Of a DNA stretch of 64,000 nucleotides, positions 13,801 through 28,800 are shown in pieces. How positions within the stretch are numbered: the first letter of the stretch is position 1; the number at the start of each line of letters is the position of its first letter. The stretch covers positions 8,287,501 to 8,351,500 of the forward strand of contig CM066988.1 of assembly GCA_033977485.1 (NCBI GenBank). Reading direction: 5' to 3'. The position numbers were made by a program, and so were the translations under genes. The notes under the pieces were generated by a model, which saw only the letters and a list, made by a program, of their open reading frames with translations, had not been told where the DNA came from and ran no database searches. The stretch comes from Hydrangea macrophylla (lineage: Eukaryota > Streptophyta > Magnoliopsida > Cornales > Hydrangeaceae).

Positions 13801-16800
13801 GTGGGTGTAGAGAAAACTTTGTTGGGTGTATTTATTAACTCCCTTAATTTAACCAGATAACAGATTGAAGATGAACACAAGAAAAGCACCTATAAAACCA
13901 CCTCCGATAATCTGAGCAGGCTTCTCCACTTTCTTATTTATGTTTTTGGAAAGCCACTGAAATTTCAATTAAAATGAAGTATTGGAATGTCATGTACATA
14001 GAAGTATGTCATGTAAATATATGTATCACAACAAATATATAAATATATATTATCGGATAACAAGAAGATTTATTGATGCCTCACTTGTCTCGATTTTACA
14101 TGAGAACAGCAAGGTGGGTATACAAAAAATACAAAGGAGAAGATTAAAAAATCAAGGGAAAATTACACTGACACCCCCTGAGGTTTTGCACTTTATCACT
14201 CACACCCCCTGAGGTTTCAGACATGTCACTCACACCCCTTGTCAGGCTAACGCCGTTAACTGTAACATTAAAAAGACAATTATACCCCTCCACAAAACAC
14301 GCCTGCTCTTTGACTTTCTCTCTCTAAACATATTCTCTCACTAGAATGAATAATGGATGATGCTTGGGTTTTTGATTTCTAAGATTGTTGTTCACCATCA
14401 TCATCATCATCATCATCATCGATGTTTGTTCATAACACTCAAATTGACTGTCTTCTTCTCCCATCTCCGTTTATCTCTCTCTAGAACTAGAGAAGATTGA
14501 GTTTAGAGAGACGATCTACAGTGATTGAGAGAGAGAGAGAGAGACGATCTACAGTGATTGAAACCCCATTCAAAATCAAAACCCCAAACTAATTTCACAA
14601 AACTCAAATAGAAATCAAATCAAAACCCTAAACTTTTTTTCCCAAAACCCAAATCCAAATCAAAATTTTCAAAACCCAACTCAAAATTTTCAAAACCTAC
14701 TTCAATTTTCAATTTCTGTTACATTCGCACACTCACTTTGTGCTTTGTTGCTACAATGGCGGAAACTAGTAGCTACAACCCAACCCATTGAGTCCACTCT
14801 CTCACCCAAATTGAAGGCTCTACACAAGCACTACGAACGTCTAGTGATGGTTCGAACCAAAGCGATTAAGGGCAACTCCGATTTGAGTCTACTCGAAGCA
14901 GTGAAGCTCAAGTGTTGTCTCTATAATTCCCTCTTCTCAGCTTCAAACCCATCTAGAACAGCTTCTGAGCATCTCAAGAGAGGTACTTGCTCGAATTTCG
15001 ATAATTCTCGGATCCCATTTGGGAGCTTTGGCTATGTTAGAAGATAGTGTGAAGAAGCAAAAGAGTCCCAAATCATCACCAAACCCAACACTAAGTAAAA
15101 CCCATATTGAGTCTGCTTTTGATTTTCTTGCTGATTGGGTTTATGAATCATCCGGGTCGGTCTCATTTTCGAGTCTAGAGCATCCCAAGTTCAAATCATT
15201 CCTTAACCATGTCGGATTGCCCGAATTGTCCGTTAGAGAGCTCGTCGGAGCTAGATTAGATGCTAAATTCGAGGCCCTTAAGGCAGAGTCCGAAGCGAAA
15301 ATTTGCGATGCTATGTTCTTTCAAATTGCATCTGATGGATGGAAATAAAAAAAAATGTTGGAAATGGTGGGGAAGAGAATTTGGTGAATTGAATTGAGGA
15401 GTTGCAGAACCATAACTGAACAATCTAAGCCACTCCGATTTCATTAACAATTTCTAATTGTTCTTATCATCGTTGTTTTGGGTTTTGATTTATGAGATTG
15501 TTGTTCATCGTTATCACCATCATCATCAAAATACGAATTCCCTCATCATGGGAATGAATTATTCTAAAACAGGTGTGATTAAATCGCTGCAATTATCAAT
15601 CGCTGCAATATTTGTATGTGTGTATGTGTGTGTGTGGAAGAAGAAGAAGAAGAAGAGGAAGATAAGGGCATTTTGGACATTTTACAAAATTTACTTGTTA
15701 ATGTTAGCCATTTTCTAACGCCATTTAACAGCAGGGGGTGTCAGTGTTACCAACCCACAAATCTGAAGGGAGGTCAGTGTAACCTAAAAAACCTCAGGGG
15801 GTGTGAGTGACAAAGCGGCAAACCTCAGGGGGTGTCGGTGTAATTTTCCCAAAAATCAAAATGGAATCATATGCTTTCTAAAACCTTACGCACATGCTCT
15901 TGAGAGTGTTTTGGTGATATATAGAACCTTCAGGAGATAGATATGCAACACCACTTAATGGGTACGTTTGTTTGGTGGATAAGATGGGGGGATTGGACTA
16001 AAATAGTCCAATCCTAGTTTATAGTGTGTTTGGTTGGGCACTTTAAGGGATTATTTAACTCAAGGGATTGAAATATCTTGGTGGGGTGGTATTAAACACG
16101 CATGGATAAGAGTTAGTTGTATTGTGGGGCTAAATGACCAAATTACCCCCGACATATAAAAACCCCTCTTCCTCCTTACAATCTCTCATATGGTCATTTT
16201 TCTGAAATACCATCAAGAGCAAAAGGGGAGGCGACACAGCGACTTGGAGAAGAGACGATCGCAAAATCGACACCGGCCGCAGAAGGCGACGTCGGCGAGA
16301 CAAGCCACCAACTTCACTATCCATAGGCGACGTCGGCGATGAGGAGACGATACCAAGTTCCTTCTTTTTTTCGATTTTCGAACTAGGGTTTGCTGAAATG
16401 CTTGATAAAATGGTAGATCTATGTTCTCCTGCTTATATTATTCTAGATCGACACTTATATTTCGTAGATCTACTATCTTACCAATCATCCTAGTTGTTTG
16501 GTTGCTCAGAAAGTTTTCGTAGATCTATTTTTCATTTCAATTTTTTTTTTCCGCTTGCTCATCTTAGATTCCATATTCACATCTGTTTTTTTTTTTTTTT
16601 TTCCCTGTTCGTTTGCTAATCTTAGATTATTGAGAGTGAGAAATTGAAAAAGGGCCTTTTCTAATTGCTCTACTTGTCCATTATTAAACTTAGACAAAAC
16701 TGAAAAATTTAGAGCTCTTCTCCTTACATCTGCTAGATCTCAGTATGTATACACCTTTCTATAATTCCTTTTTGGCAAAAATCTCAACAAACTCTAAATC

Positions 16801-19800
16801 TAACAATTTTGGGGGGTTTATTTTATTTCATTTCATTTTTGTGCATAAAGATGGGAAGCATATCGACTATTTTAACAAATGACGAAAAACCTTGTTTCGT
16901 GGTCATCCTTGCCAAGATGTAACCACATTTTATGGTCATTGTCAATTATGGCTTTGCAGTATTTGGACTCACACAGGAACTTACTCCTGGTATCTTGATT
17001 GTTCCCAGACCTTGTTCCTTGGATTATATCATGCTTTATTTTTGCTATCAAACAACTTGTGAGTTCATTCATCTCAAAAAATGCTTTCCCCAGACCATTC
17101 TCTATATATTGAACAATGTTGTGTAATTATGCCACCAACGGTGAGAGGAGGTTATTTCAATTACAAATAAATTGTTTGATTCATACAAACACACTTTGGT
17201 GCATCTGTACGTTTTAATCAGTTTTGAAAAGTTCTATATAGGATTTGGGTACTGAATTTGAGTTGATCTATATAATTAACTCCCATTAATGTTGTTTCTG
17301 CAAATTTGTAGCTTCCATATTTGTTGGAGCAATAGATTCAGTCTAGTATTGGGTACTAACAACCCATTTCCTTTGTATCATATGTTCTAATTATCAAGCT
17401 GAAACTAACATAACTTACAACTTCTGGTCAGTTGATGTGAGTATTCTTTAGGCGAGTTTGGAACCAAGTTAGTATCAAGCATAAATCAAATTACTTGCTC
17501 TCTTTTGTTTTTCTATGAGAATATGGGGTTAAGTTAGATTGGTGCTAAAGCCGTATGTTTTTGTTGTCATAACAGAAACCTTGCTGTCATGTCGTAAATC
17601 TGAAGGGAAAGTTCATGACTTGAGTTGCAAAGTATTCATGGAGATAACAAGAGAGAGATAATTTGAATAATGGAAAACAGAAGACAACCACATTGATACT
17701 TGTTGTATGAGAGTTTTTTTAATAGTTGCATTTTTATTTAAACTTGGTGGTTGTAATTTATTGACATTTGTTGTAATTTTATGAACTTGTTTGATGTAAT
17801 TTACTAATGTTGATTGTATTTTAAAGTTTAAACTTTGATTTATGTTCAGAATTGGCCCCATGGTGATCTATAGTATTTTTATGGTGATATTTGATCAAAT
17901 TCATAGTGGATGCTATAGAAAAAATACTTGGTGTGAAGGTATTTTGGCAATTTGGATTTTTTTTTTTCACAAAAGGGTATTTTTGGAAAGTTCATATTTA
18001 TTCAGATTTATATCCTGGTCATCCAAACACAGTATTCGACTACTTTGATTTTATGCCTAGTATAATCTGGGGTGCACCAAACACATGATAAAAATAATAC
18101 TGCACTACCTTATCCCATAAGCCTCGTTTGTTTGGCAGATAAAATAGGGGGATTGGACTAAAATAGTCTAATCATGGCTTGTATTGTGTTTGGTTTGGCA
18201 TGTACAGTATTATCTAACCTGAGTTATTGTTATGTGTGGTTAAAATTAGAACTAGCTAGCAGGGATAAAACAATACCTCAGTGGGGGTGGTATTAAAAAT
18301 GCGGGCATAAGGGTCTAATGGGATTTAGGTGTAAGATGACCATAATGCCCCTTCCATATAAATACACCAATCTCTTTTATTTCCTGTCATAACATCAGAT
18401 CTGTGAGCAGAGGAGAGAGAGGCGATAGAGGCAATAGTGAGCGACACTGATCGAGCAGCACGCGACCCAGGAGCTGACGCCGGCGACGTCCATTTTGTCT
18501 CTTTGTCTCTCATCAAGCGACCCCGGCGGCAACCATTAAAGCTTAGGTTTGTTTCAGTTTCTTTTTCTCTCTTTTTATTCGATTTCTGAAGTTGCTCTTG
18601 CTGAAAGGCTTGTTTGTTTGGCTGGATCTACTAAGGTTATGTTTTCTCATCCATAGATCTATTCTAGATCTACTTTATTTTTTATTTTATGACATTATTC
18701 TGAATCTAGATCTAGGGTTTTATAATCTAAAACATAGCTTTGTACGAATTTATTTTGGGTTTCGTGCAATCTGGAAAAAATGTTTGATCGGTAGGGTTCC
18801 ATACAAATTGGGCAAAGTGTTTATAAACTTTTTTCATTAGATCTGCAAATTTGTTTTTTTTTTTCGCATTACCTGTACATCGTTTTTGTTTTGTATTTTT
18901 TTTTTTCTTAAATATGTTTTTCTTTACTTATTCACTTGTGCATTGTCTTGCAACGTGTCATTGAATAGGAATAATGGTGTTGTGGCTTAACTGGTCCAAG
19001 TTGTTAGTGGGTTGCTATAATTCAGGAGTTATGGAGCCAAGATGTGGGATGTTCTTTAGTAGTAGTTACTGTGTGTAATTTTATGATGGCTTTAGCCATT
19101 TTGTATTTAACGTATGGATGAATAAAAGAAGTTAGAGTCTGACTAAAAGTTGTGAAGAAGAAGAAAATTGAGAGAGATCCCATGTGGTGATATACCAAGA
19201 CTAAACTTTTTTCGCGAACATACATGACAGTTTTGAGTTTTCGTTGCTAGATCTACAATTATTTGAGCTCTTCCACCAATGATGTAGGATGTTGCCAATG
19301 AAGTGTGTAGGACCAAGTTGACTCTTGAGTGATGGAAAATGGGTTCATTTCTTTAAAAGTGGTTAATTTGGATTGGTTGAGTAATGTGATAAGAAAATTT
19401 TGGTCAGGAATTAACTTGTTATGATATATAAAAAAAGCAAATGTGTATGAGATGGAGATGAATGAACTTTTGATGACAAGTGCGACATATGGAATCTGAA
19501 GTTGAAAGCTTTACAATTTGAACAGCAATACAATTTGAACAAGCTTTAGAACTGAGATATGAATGTTTGATTTGAGTCTAGTTACTAACCAACACAAATC
19601 TATAGAATCTGGTCTATGCATTCATCCCCTATGAACTCAAAAGGATTGTGGTTTACTTCATACATTTCTGTTGAAAAAAAAAATTTGTGTGAATTGAGTA
19701 ACAAGAAGAATAAACTATGTTATATTCAAATTTTACCTATTCAGCAAGAATACCCAAAAACTAGTCCATTGACACTACCTCATTGATAATATGTTGTTCA

Positions 19801-22800
19801 ACATGTGCTTCATAATATGTTTCTTAATACATGTAGCAAAGAATATTCATGGAGATAGCCCGTTGTGCTTGGTGATGGTTACATTGACACCGTCGAAGCA
19901 TCTAACCAATGGACTGATCGGAGAGAGAATTTGGCTAATGGAAAACGGAAGACTAGCACATTGATACTTATTCTAGGAGAGTTTTTTTAATATTGGTTGT
20001 ATTTATTAAATTTGGTTGTAATTTGATACACTTTGTTTATGTTTGGAATTGGCTCTATGGTGATCTTTGACTCTTTAATCATGATATTTGATAAATGTTG
20101 TCTGATTTTATAGAAAAATGCTTAGTGGGAAGGTATTTTCATTATTTTGGTATGTTCATGTTAATTTGGTTATTTTGTTTTTAAACAAAAAGGGTGTTTT
20201 GGAATGTCAGATCTATCCAGGTTTTTTTTACAAGTTGTATTTTATTAAGCTTGATAGTTGTAATTTATGGTTACTTTGATAAACTTATTTGTTGTAATTC
20301 ACTAATGTTGATTGTATTTTATTAAACTTTGTTTATGTTTGGAATTGGCTCTATGCTGTTTTAATACTAACGGATAAATTTTTGTAATTGACGTTATAGA
20401 AAATCCTTGATTTGAAGGGTTATTTTGGCAATTTGGTTATTTTTCACAAAAGGATATTTTTTGGAAAGTTTTAGATTTATCCAGGTTTATAAACAGTCAT
20501 CCAAACACAGTATTGGACTAATTGAATTTTATCCCCAGTATTACAAACCAAACACAGTATAAAAATAACATTGTACTATTTTATCCTGTGGTTAGTTATC
20601 CCAGGATTAACTAACTACACTTTAATACAATACCTCTTGTATCCTATCCGGCAAACAAACGAGGCCATAGTTATCCTAGGATAACTAACTACACTTTATA
20701 CAATACCCCCTTATCCTATCCGGCAAACAAACGAGGCCAATGTGTTTATGCTATTACAAATCATCCTAATGGCATGATTGTTAAATTTAAAGCTTGAAAG
20801 ATTGTTCATAGGCATACTCAAAAGTCAAAACATTTGGGTGAATTGCTTAGAAGCCCTCTCCAAGGCTTGTCAGACTTCAATTTGTATGTTGCACTCGGTG
20901 CCAATTATAAAAGGGCAAGTTATTTTACCAACTCAATATTGAAGATGCTTTTCTTCATGGTGGCATTCCAGAAGAGTGTAGATTGTGTGACCACCTTGGT
21001 ATTTTGCTTATTACTCAAGAGAATAACATGAGGACTGTAATTTGGAAGGAATAATAAAGGCATTTGTAGGTCTAGGTAGTAACCCAGCCTTGGTTTGATA
21101 ATCTCAATTTGGTACAAGGAGCATTTTTCTTTTGGAAACTGCTATACACCCTTATTTAAGTTTAAGCAAGATGTTGGTCCCCTGCAATAATGGGCTTGGT
21201 AGATAAAGTTAGATCATTAGGAAACTTGTTTATGCAGCTAAAACTTTTATTACTACAAAACATTTGTAGTATGATTTCGACACTTTGAATCTGACACAAC
21301 ACAGATAGGAAGTAGTTCCTCTATCTTCAAGCATGTCGAGGGAGCACTAAGAAAAGGTCTAGTGTTTAGGCCTCCTAGTTTTGTGAATGCTGTGGAGCAA
21401 GAGAGAAAAATGATGTCATTCTCTAGATCTAGAAAAAATACTACACAGGAATCATTAAAAGTGAAGAAGATACCTCTTGTCGGGCCAAATGATCGAGCTC
21501 CTTCGAAGAGCAAGGCCAAAGATCCATGAAGCTATAACGAGATACAACATCTTGAAGTGAAGTCTCTAGAGTTGATTCTCCCTCTTCACCACTTCTACAA
21601 AGAGCTTCTTTCCTTCTTTGCTGAACCTGCATCAGAAAAGTAGATAATGCTTAGATACCATTCGGAAAAAAAAAAAAAAAAAGAGAGAGAGAGAGAGTAT
21701 AAATTCCACAAGTTGCCAAGAATTAGTCTGTATTACAAATAGTCCCATCCCACTTTCGACTCTACTAGTTTAGGTGGTGTAGTTGTTTGTGGAAAGCCAT
21801 ATTATTCCACAAGTTGAACAAGAACTAGTCTATTGATTCTGCTGCATCTTACTTAAACCCAATCCATACACTTTTTCGATCACAATTAATTGAAAAATAA
21901 AAAACTATGTGAGTATATACTCTCACGGATTCAACTTCAATAAATATCTTATTCCATGGTGCAAACATTGCACTATAAATTACTTGAGTTGCCGAAGTGC
22001 CTAGATAATGCTCAAGAAGCCACGGAAATATCCACTGAACACTTTATCAAATTATATAGGCCTTCCTTTGAGTTTGGACATTACTCCCAATGACCATCAC
22101 CACATATCATAATTACCGGTAAAATTTTGCAGAAAAATGCCATTGAAAATTCCCAAGTTCAACCACAATTTGTTGCAGTAATGTTTATGATTTCACCTAA
22201 CACTCAAATATGCACGAGGACTCTAAAAAGTCTGTAATAAATTCTGATTGAAAGCGTGCAAAAAAAAAAAATCACCTGGCGAACACTGGAAATAAAATTT
22301 AGGTTTTAAATACTCTGGTCCTCCAAAACAGATAGTAAGTTACTTAGTTAACCCAAAAAAAAAAATTTAAAAAATAGCGAAAAAAACAACTAAACAGCAT
22401 TTTGCTACATGCTTTCCAGAACATGGAACACTGTATTTGGAAAGTTAATTTGGCCTCCTTTCTTCTTAAATTTTAGCATTAGTTTCCTGTTTCCCTTGCG
22501 TAACATGACATATCAAGCTACTGAATTGAATATACAAGGAGAAATTAATAAATAAATTTACAAAGAAAGAATAAAAAAGAGAGGGCCATTGCCTATCAAG
22601 AATTTCGCACAAATAAGATGCACTTAATTCAATGCATTTATGTAATCAACCCCAAAATGAAATTTAAGCAATTAAAAATTTGAAATTATCATTCTTTATC
22701 CAAAAGTGATACTCCCTCCGTCCCATAATAAGTGTCCACATTTCCTTTTTTGAGTGTCCACTTTCCTAAAGTGGTATATAGCTTATACTTACTTTCCAAA

Positions 22801-25800
22801 ACTACCCTTATAATAAAGACAAAGTAGCATTTATTTGTGGTCTCAAAACAAGCAAAAAGTCAAACATCCATCACATCTAAGGGTAAAATTGGAAAGTGAT
22901 CCTTTAAAGAACCAAAAAAACTAATATAATACAACTTTCTTAAACAATGTGCAAAATAGAAGTGGGCACTTATTATGGGACGGAGGGAGTATAAAAAGCA
23001 TTCTTGCAAGTAGAGCTACATCATCACATGAATAAGTCATTCTTTATCCGAACTATGTATTTTTTAAATCTTCAGTTCTCTAAAGATGTATATATGCATA
23101 CAAGATCTATATCAGTCAACCTTATAATACCGAAAAACTCTTTTTCGTCTTAGAATACATCTATCTCATGTTGGTTCAACGTCCGAACATAAATATATTT
23201 TCCAAATTTTGGCAAAAACATGTCTAATACATATCCAGCAGTGTTCCAACACACCCTGAGCACATTGCCAGGCCTTAAAGATGGGAAATCCTCAAGTAGA
23301 CAATTATTCTGACAGTTCTGACTTGTAGACTTGTAGTGTACAAAGCTTAAAATGAGAGTCAAAAGTACAAGGGAATCGTTAGTATGGAAGTTGTGGGCGC
23401 TTGATATACATTGTTGGGCCCATTCTCTAATAGTTTAAGCTTTTGAAGGAATTGTTGCCTTAACATCGCATGATAGCCTTGTTTCCGCGAGGTCTTGGGT
23501 TCAAGTCTCCTCTCCCGTTCTTGTGTGCATATTTGCACTTTGCTATGTATTCTATTAAGGTGGAGCTTGAGTTGTTTAGTTTGTTTCCCCTCCACGTCCG
23601 AAACGGGGTCGCAGTTGAAGCTTGATATACATTGTTGGGCTCATTCTCTACTAACTTAACTTTTGGCGTGACTGGTGTCTTACAGAAGCTATATACAAAA
23701 GATGACAACTAGTTCCCATTCATGACTATCACAAAGTAAATCACACGGGGAAAAAAATTAATTACAAAACAACCAAACAAAGAATCCAGACACAAGAAAA
23801 TGGTACATTAATTTGTAGCACTACCTTCAACATGCTAGCCAGATCTCCATACGTTTGCTCAAATTGGGTGAATCTTTTCCAAACCTACATATGATAGTAA
23901 ATCACAACTATCCATTAATCATCAGTGGACAATAATGGGATTAATATATAATACCAAGGCAAGGAGCTTATGAGTTCATTACCAACGAATGCTAAAAGAC
24001 GGATTGAAAACAATAATTGCAATATTTTCTTAGTTCTACGACTCCCTCAAGGCTAGTTGCAGGGAGAACACCCACACCCAATAAGGAGCATGTGAGACAT
24101 GACAATACACATCATGTAAAAAAAGCCCTTCCCGTCGTTGTTCCAAGATGTAATCTTACCTTAGACATAACTCTATGCATCATAGAGTAAAAAGAGAAAT
24201 GTTTAATAATTAATGTTCACCATATGCAGTTTTTTTTTTCCTACAACAGGTGGGCCATCGCCATCCCATGCTATTTAAGAGTAGTTAGATTTGTCTCAGA
24301 TTCCTATTCTGTTTTAGTTGAGGTTTCGTGTTAGTGACTTTCTTATTCCTTATCTAATAAGAATTGATTTGAAAGCTCTATAAAAGGGAATGAGTGTAGG
24401 AATTTAGGATTGCCCATGGTTGAGCCAAGTTAAGCCTCATAGGTATCACGTTCTAGTGAAAGAGGTGGGAGTTCTTGGGGTTTTATGAGAATGGGTGTAC
24501 AGGGGCTTCAGGTATGGGTTAGAAGTGGCTGTTGTCGCACGCTTGCAGGTGGTAGAGATGATATGTTTTTGTTGTGACGGAACTTCAGAAGTATTATTGC
24601 TCAGGGTTGGTGGTGGAGGTTTCAAAGGGAGGATTCAACGCTAAAAATATAATTATGCGGGCTAATAAAGATGCAAAGAGGAGATAAAATTAAAAACTCG
24701 AGGGGATTTGTAATACTTGAAACAAGGCTTTTCAAGATAGAAGCATGAAACCAACAATGGATTAAGAGCGGAATGAAACGGTTCATGTCTTTATGAAGCC
24801 ATTTTTCGCTTCAACTCCCGAAATAGGAAGACAACTTTACAAATAGAGGGAACTCATAGCACCTGACGATGATAGCGCTCTCGCATCATGTACATTTATG
24901 ACACTACTAAACTCACATTTTCTTTATGCTCCATTTGTTTTAATGCAAAACATTTTGTCAGCTTTTTGCTGTGTTTGTTTGTCCATAAAACATTTTCCGA
25001 AGACTTTCAGAAAAATAAAGTAGCTTAAAATGCAGGAAATGATGTACCGGAAAAGTTTTTCTCAGTCATTTTTGGGGAGAATACGGAAAAGTGAAATTCT
25101 CAATCAATGAACATGTACGCATATAAATATATGCATATATGCACATATTTCCTACACACTTTTGCATATATACACATAAATATATGCACCTATACATGAA
25201 TATATACAAACATATATACATACGCACATTACTTTTGCCAGAAGAGTTGGTCAAATATTTTTCTGTATATCCATCTCTCAAAGAGGAACTCTCTTTATAT
25301 AGTATACAAGCTAGGCTATAATAAGAAAGCAAATAAAGAAAATAAAATCTTCACTAATTACATATCCCACCAATTACTCTACTGTTATCGTAACATATCC
25401 CACTAATTTTTTTTCTTCAATAATCATAAGATATTTAATATTCTTCAACAATTTGTTTACATATTTTATCCATGTATGCACATGTTTGCTCATATTTTTA
25501 CTACACACTTTTGCATACACACACACACACATATACACATGAATATATACAAAATATATACATGCACATATTACTTTGTATACATATCATCTACGTATGC
25601 ACATCTATTCTCGCTTGTATATGTTCCTATATACTAATATTTCATGCAAATATATATATATATATATATATGTCATTATCGAATTGCTTAAAAGTGCATT
25701 GCTTTGCACTTGTAAAACATTTTTGAATTGCCACCAAACACCGAAAAATAGGAAGGAAAATGATTTTTCATGCAAAACTTTTACATGAAAAGAAAAATAT

Positions 25801-28800
25801 ATAAATAATTCTGGTGTAAAATATTTTACGTCAAAACAAATGGAGCATTAATTGCAGTCATATGGATTCACTTTAAGCTCAAGGAGTAGTTTTCAATTCA
25901 GGAAAAGATAATACATTGACAATGATACTAATAGTCTTGATCCTAATTTAACAATTACATGTAATGAAATAAATTGACAAATAAAAGACCAAATACAATA
26001 CCTCAACAGATTCCTCTGGGGGGAGCAAGCTCAATGCTCGTTCAAACAAAGCTCGAATATTTATATCATCATTTAGACGATACAAGAAATCTGCATACCT
26101 GCAAATCAAGTCAGGAGATGTAAATTGACTTTGAATAAGCCAAGATGTACATTTGACTTGGAAAAGGCCATGCACTATACATATCAAGTAGATTTCACTA
26201 TTGTATTCAATAGTCACTATATTGTTTTTTGTTATTTTCGGATGAAAACTATAATATAAAGTGTCTAAAATATGTAAAAACATAAAATTTGGGCCAGGCC
26301 AGGCACAAGAGGTCCTCATTATTGAACCCAAGGCCGGCCCTAAATTTTTATCGGGCCTATAAAAATAACCTGGCCTGGCCTTACAGGCCTATGGGGGGTC
26401 TGGTTAGACGAGGTCTCTACAACTATCACATTCAGAGTGTGTATACGGTCACTTGAAATTGAAGTCTTACAATGTTGACACAATCAACTCAGACACCAAC
26501 ATCCATATTCAAACCCTTCTTTTTTCATAGCATTTACCACTTTTTAAAATGGAGCATCATCCTAAGTACAGCAAGTAAGGTTCCACAAAAACATGACATT
26601 TAAGCCACACAGAAGCTTTTGTCATCAAAACAAAGACCAGGACAAGCAGTAGAAACTTTGAATATAATTTCTGGTAAGGGAAAGCACAGAACTCACTCAA
26701 GAATGTATCCGGGCTCATGCATGAACCGTTTTAAGCCTGCTTCAAAAATATTATGTGCAATCTGCATGTATAACAGCGATATTCAAGAAAATTGCTAAAA
26801 AAAATGTTTCTTAAAAATACTGCAAATGAAATTTATATACAGGTAACGACTTGTCATGCTCTTTGGGAGTAAATGTTGGGCAGTCAAGAACCTTGTTTGC
26901 AGAATGAGTGTGGCCCAAATACAGATGTTGGATATTTTCTTGGCCAGAAATTCTTGGTAAGAAAAAAATTAGGACGAAAAAGGAATACATTTTGAAATGG
27001 TACAAGTAACACCCTTTCTGATAAATATAAGAGAATCAATTAAGATGGTTTGTGTAATTGCCACAACAAATAGAACTACATTACTACTGACGAGTACTTG
27101 TCCACATAAGTGTAGGAGAAGGAAATGGACAACATATAACATGGATGATCGTACGAAAATATAGGGCAATGTATGTTTGAGCGGGTTGTAGCCTTAGGTA
27201 GAGTAAAATGGAGAAACAAAATTTGTGTAGATGGAACCCAAATAGTCGGGCAAGGCTTTGCTGAGTTGAATTGTCGAGAAGATAAACTTCATGAGCAGGT
27301 TAAGATGCGAATGCAACCAAAATTCACTGATAGGGAAAGGAGAGGTGTTGGGGAAGTAGAAATGGACAAAAGCCTTAGGCCCTGTTTGTAATCACTTCTC
27401 ACGCCCATTTGGGCGCAAAACTGCTTACGGGACCTAAAAGCATATATTCGCCAATTTGGATTCGCTTTAAGCACTTTAGAGCCCCAAAAGCATGTTTTGG
27501 TTGAAGCAAGTCCACTGGTGCTTCAGCCCAAACGTCATGCAGGAGGTAGATTTGGGTTTTGACTAAATTTTCTTAATTTCCATAGTGCCCTTGTGATTAG
27601 GGCATCTTCCACTTCTACAACAAAGTGCAACAGCCACAGCCAATCCAAACAGGCCCTTGCTCTCTCACTACCATCACAATTAGACTGATGCAAATCCATT
27701 CAAATCATTCATATGAATTATCAAAATTTGGAGAGTAGGCTTGGCCTATTATTTTGGAGGCAGGTTGCGTAGTATTTTTTTTTTTCCCCACTACCATAGG
27801 ACTATATTACTAAGGTTCATATACTAAATAATAACGGCGAGAGAAGTTGCAATCACCAAAGACCTTTGAATCCTTGTCGAGACAAAAAGCCATCATAGCA
27901 TAAGCAACGTAAACATGATAAGTGCAGTTTGGAGATTTGCGTGCATCTAGAAAATATCTGCGAGCTGCCTCAACTCCTTCAGTTCTTCTTAGAAAGCGGA
28001 TAAACTGCAGCATTAAAATTGCAGCATTACTTCTGTTAGAAAAGCCCAAGTTTGTTAACAATCTATGAAATAGGATTTTATCAAATTTGTTTTATCCAAT
28101 AAAATAACATTACAAGAAATGTAGGAATCTTTAACAATATAGAGGAACATTTAAGCAAAGTGATAATACATGTAAAAGATACCATAAATGCGGATTTATA
28201 TGTTTGTATTAGCCCTGAAAAAATAATGAGAAATGAAATAAGAACATCATCAAAAAGACTTGGCAAGGCTCATCCTTCTTTTTGGTTTTTCTTCCGAATA
28301 CATTTGCAATCTCGTACTAATAGATGGTAAAAATTCAGTCTAGAAAGCGGGAGAACGAGTGTGCAAGTTTGAGACCAACCACTTTGCGCAAACTTAATTC
28401 CAAACCTCAGTTCTCTTTCCAATCTACCCCTCCTACACCCTATATAAGTGGGGCCACCATGAGCGACAGCCTTCTATTTGGTACTAACAAATCTCCACTT
28501 CCATCGTAATTTCATTGCTCCTTAAAATGCCTTAGTTCGAGTAATCTATACAGCGCACCCTTCAATGTTTACTATCTTTCTTGTGCTTGTTCTAGTTCAC
28601 ATTCTCAATTGTTACAGAAATGATCATTAAAAGGATGCTCGAAGGATATTTCTTGGATTTCAACACCCTAAACGTAGGAAGCACCAGTAAGGGTGCAGGG
28701 ACGCGGGTGCAGAGAGTTTGGCAAATTTCCCAAAAGTAAGGGTGCGGCGGAGTACAAAAAAAAATTTATATATTACTATATATGAATTATTTTTCTAGTT

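Noticed and set aside
23480..23510. tRNA-like B box ('gggttcaagtctcc') suggesting a tRNA gene or SINE
   Set aside because: No A box at the right distance, no cloverleaf, and flanking terminal repeats plus a Met-tRNA primer-binding-site remnant point to a TRIM.
24300..24660. Possible Copia LTR because of 'ctataaaaggg'
   Set aside because: No terminal TG...CA, primer-binding site, polypurine tract or target duplication could be found, so it is left unclassified.
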